Assembly: GCA_017883355.1 (NCBI GenBank) | Contig: JADGNS010000221.1 | Coordinates: 1 to 7,251 of the forward strand | Length of the DNA: 7,251 nucleotides | DNA from: Candidatus Solibacter sp. | GTDB taxonomy: Bacteria > Acidobacteriota > Terriglobia > Bryobacterales > Bryobacteraceae | Reading direction: 5' to 3' | In this document: one piece after another, positions 5,637 through 7,251 of the stretch | Layout: each line of letters begins with the position of its first letter | Position numbering within the stretch: position 1 is the stretch's first letter | Program-made: the position numbers and the translations under genes | The notes under the pieces: generated by a model | The model's input: only the letters and a program-made list of their open reading frames with translations | Told to the model about the DNA's origin: nothing | The model's database searches: none

Positions 5637-6997
5637 CACGGATGGATGAGAATGCCCCGCAACTGAAGCGCGAGCTCGGCCTGCGCGACATCACGTTCTT
5701 CGCCATCACCTGCATCGTGGGCACGCGCTGGATTCCGGCCGCGGCGCACGCCGGGCCCGGGTCCGTCACGCTGTGGCTTCTGGCAGCGGTGCTCTTCATG
5801 GTGCCGCTGGCCATCGCGGTGGCCACGCTCTCCGTGAAGTACCCCGGCGCCGGCGGCCTGTATCTCTGGACGCGCAACGATTTCGGCCGCTGGCACGGCT
5901 TCCTCTGCTTCATCGTCTACTGGATCGGCATTGCCTTCTGGTTCCCCAGCGCGGCCATGTTCTACATGAGCGCGGGGATTTATGCGCTGGGGCCCGCGTA
6001 CGCTTACCTGGCGGACAGCCGCGTCTTCCTGCTCGCCATTTCGTTAGTTGCTATCTGGGTCGCCCTCGGCACCAATCTGATCGGCATGAAGATCGGCAAG
6101 TGGACCGAAAACGTGGGCGCCGCCGCCACCTGGCTGCTGGGCGTCCTGCTGGTGACGGTAGCCGTCATGATCTTCGGCCGGCGCGGATCGGCCACGCCCA
6201 TCCACATCGCTCCCACCTGGAACTGGGACACCATCAGCTTCTGGAGCACCATCGCCTATGCCATGACCGGGTTGGAGATGGCGGGACTCATGGGAGGCGA
6301 GATCCACAACCCCGCGCGCACCCTGCCGCGTGCCGGCTGGATCGCCTCCGCCTTCACCACGGTGTTCTACGCCGCGACCACGGTGGCTCTGCTGGTGATC
6401 CTGCGCCCCGAAAAGATCAGCGAGATGAATGGCCTGGCCGAAGCCGGCGAAAGCGCCGCGCGCACCCTGGGATTGGCCTGGCTGACGCCCGTGATCGCGC
6501 TCCTCGTGATGGCGAGCGCCGTGGGCCAGTTCGGCGGCTTGGGCACCTCCGTGTCGCGCCTGCCCTTTGTGGTGGGCGTGGACCAGTTGCTGCCGGCGGC
6601 CTTTGGCAAGGTGCATGCACGCTGGGGCACGCCGCACATCGCCATCGTCACGCTGGGAGTGCTCGCCTCGTTCCTGCTGGTGGCGATTCAACTCGGCGAC
6701 ACCATGCGCGCCGCCTACCAGGCGCTGGTTTCGCTCATGGTGATCAACGGATTCCTGCCGTTTCTGTACATCTTCGGCAGCGCCTGGAAGGCCGGCAAGC
6801 GACTCAGCGCCCTCTCCGGCTGGGCCATCACCCTGCTGGCCATCCTGTGCTCCGTGGTGCCGACGGCGGAAGTTAAGAATGTGTGGCTGTTCGAGACGAA
6901 GCTGGCAGTAGGAACGGCAGCCGTGATCGCGACCGCCTGGCTCCTCTACCGGCGGACGCGAGCGGGCGCGGGCGGCGCGGTGCCAGACGTGCGATGA
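5633..6997 (+). CDS. APC-superfamily amino-acid permease
   Basis: A 454-residue integral membrane protein of normal APC length with about twelve hydrophobic segments, starting near residues 18-30, 44-68, 90-110, 111-127, 131-151, 162-181, 203-221, 237-257, 281-300, 334-353, 365-382 and 396-440 (the last stretch holds two). Family marks are the glycine-rich first helix region (IVGTRWIPAAAHAGPGS), YPGAGGLYLWTRNDFG (70-85) after helix 2 and GLEMAGLMGGEIHNPARTLPRA (split across 213-234) after helix 6. It should import or exchange an amino acid or amine across the inner membrane. The ATG at 5633 overlaps the aminotransferase stop (ATGA), implying coupled translation; ATG 5642 is an alternative. 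Frame-open sequence before 5633 lies out of frame within the aminotransferase gene and is not part of this protein. Confidence 0.92.
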   Translation: MTRMDENAPQLKRELGLRDITFFAITCIVGTRWIPAAAHAGPGSVTLWLLAAVLFMVPLAIAVATLSVKYPGAGGLYLWTRNDFGRWHGFLCFIVYWIGIAFWFPSAAMFYMSAGIYALGPAYAYLADSRVFLLAISLVAIWVALGTNLIGMKIGKWTENVGAAATWLLGVLLVTVAVMIFGRRGSATPIHIAPTWNWDTISFWSTIAYAMTGLEMAGLMGGEIHNPARTLPRAGWIASAFTTVFYAATTVALLVILRPEKISEMNGLAEAGESAARTLGLAWLTPVIALLVMASAVGQFGGLGTSVSRLPFVVGVDQLLPAAFGKVHARWGTPHIAIVTLGVLASFLLVAIQLGDTMRAAYQALVSLMVINGFLPFLYIFGSAWKAGKRLSALSGWAITLLAILCSVVPTAEVKNVWLFETKLAVGTAAVIATAWLLYRRTRAGAGGAVPDVR

Positions 6998-7188
6998 ATC
7001 GTAGAGGAAGCACTTCCCATAGAGCGGCGTATGAGACGGCGCTTCTACGGACAGGACGCTTCCCTCCCAGTTGACGCGGCCGCGGCAGATCAGGAGTGAT
7101 GTCCCAGACGGCCGTTTGGGGGCAGAGTGTCCGGTTGCTGGTGCTATGGGCTGTTCGCCAGGAATCTCGGTGAAGGTTTGATGCTCTA
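6998..7188. other. Non-coding spacer after the permease gene
   Basis: No reading frame here has gene-like features. Several overlapping short inverted repeats lie at the start: GGAAGC (7006-7011) can pair with GCTTCC (7058-7063), and 7001-7011 can pair with GCTTCTAC (7041-7048) with a 2-nt bulge. No T-run follows, so an intrinsic terminator is not supported. The right end abuts the tRNA fragment. Confidence 0.5.
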
Positions 7189-7234
7189 CTTCCCAAGCTG
7201 GACGTCGCCGGCTCGAATCCGGTCTCCCGCTCCA
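7189..7234 (+). pseudogene. tRNA-Gly(CCC) 3' half: orphan fragment, candidate attachment site or tRNA remnant
   Basis: From the anticodon loop TTCCCAA (7190-7196, anticodon CCC at 7192-7194) to the encoded CCA (7232-7234), this matches a bacterial tRNA-Gly. It has the 3' anticodon-stem strand GCTGG (7197-7201), a variable loop ACGTC, a T-arm of GCCGG/CCGGT around CTCGAAT (position 54 is C instead of the usual T) and the acceptor 3' strand CTCCCGC with discriminator T. The 5' half is wrong: the bases before the loop (TCTAC) do not pair with GCTGG at two positions, and nothing at the expected distance upstream reads GCGGGAG. Some resemblance to a D-arm (about 7163-7184) may be decay or chance. 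It cannot fold as a functional tRNA. Such 3' halves are typical of att sites left by integrases that use tRNA genes. Confidence 0.7.
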
Positions 7235-7251
7235 TCTTTTCAATAACTTGC

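Noticed and set aside
7001..7066. Inverted repeats after the permease as a transcription terminator
   Set aside because: Stems are only 6-9 bp with a bulge or long loops, they compete with each other, and no T-run follows.
7161..7234. A complete functional tRNA-Gly
   Set aside because: The acceptor 5' strand does not pair with CTCCCGC, and two of five anticodon-stem pairs fail; only the 3' half is intact.
6873..7235. Minus-strand 120-aa reading frame beginning MERETGFEPATSSLGS
   Set aside because: Its first sixteen residues are the antisense translation of the tRNA-Gly 3' half (reverse complement of the acceptor and T-arm). This 'ERETGFEPATS' string is a well-known spurious protein in databases. 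The rest runs through non-coding spacer and into the permease gene.
6044..7243. Minus-strand 399-aa open frame
   Set aside because: It lies antisense to the permease gene, has a Gly/His/Gln/Arg-rich composition typical of shadows of GC-biased codons, and shows no domain motif.

Overview
The window is a GC-rich stretch of bacterial chromosome. Its style suggests an Acidobacteriota genome of the Solibacter/Bryobacter type: a large Asp-box (BNR/VPS10-like) 'glycosyl hydrolase' with long glycine- and alanine-rich inserts, strong G/C third-position bias, and small uncharacterised membrane and beta-rich proteins. This taxonomic guess is an inference from gene style; no marker gene is present.

Layout. 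(1) Positions 1-2336, + strand: the C-terminal 777 residues of a beta-propeller protein whose start lies outside the window. It carries seven Asp-box motifs, three low-complexity Gly/Ala inserts and a C-terminal Ig-like end. (2) Positions 2337-2506: a spacer with two perfect stem-loops, then a small two-helix membrane protein (2507-2761, possibly from 2453). (3) Positions 2763-3008, - strand: a small beta-rich hypothetical protein with an excellent Shine-Dalgarno. Its stop is 1 nt from the stop of the convergent membrane-protein gene. (4) Positions 3009-3122: a short AT-richer divergent control region with an imperfect dyad. (5) Positions 3123-6997, + strand: a compact four-gene cluster of an AhpD-like carboxymuconolactone-decarboxylase-family protein, an ornithine cyclodeaminase/mu-crystallin family NAD(P) enzyme, a class I/II PLP aminotransferase and an APC-superfamily amino-acid permease. 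The last three are tightly coupled: the stop of each overlaps the start of the next by 4 nt (TTGA, then ATGA). (6) Positions 6998-7251: no credible protein gene, but the 3' half of a tRNA-Gly(CCC) gene, including an encoded CCA, without a matching 5' half.

How the genes may work together. The permease, aminotransferase and cyclodeaminase-family enzyme form a plausible module for uptake and conversion of one amino acid or amino-acid-like compound. The substrate cannot be read from the sequence. The AhpD-like gene probably shares their transcript and may supply a thiol redox or peroxidase activity.

No clearly new defence or mobile system is visible. The most notable loose ends are the orphan tRNA 3' half, which is the classic footprint of site-specific integration into a tRNA gene, and the coupled amino-acid module of unknown substrate.
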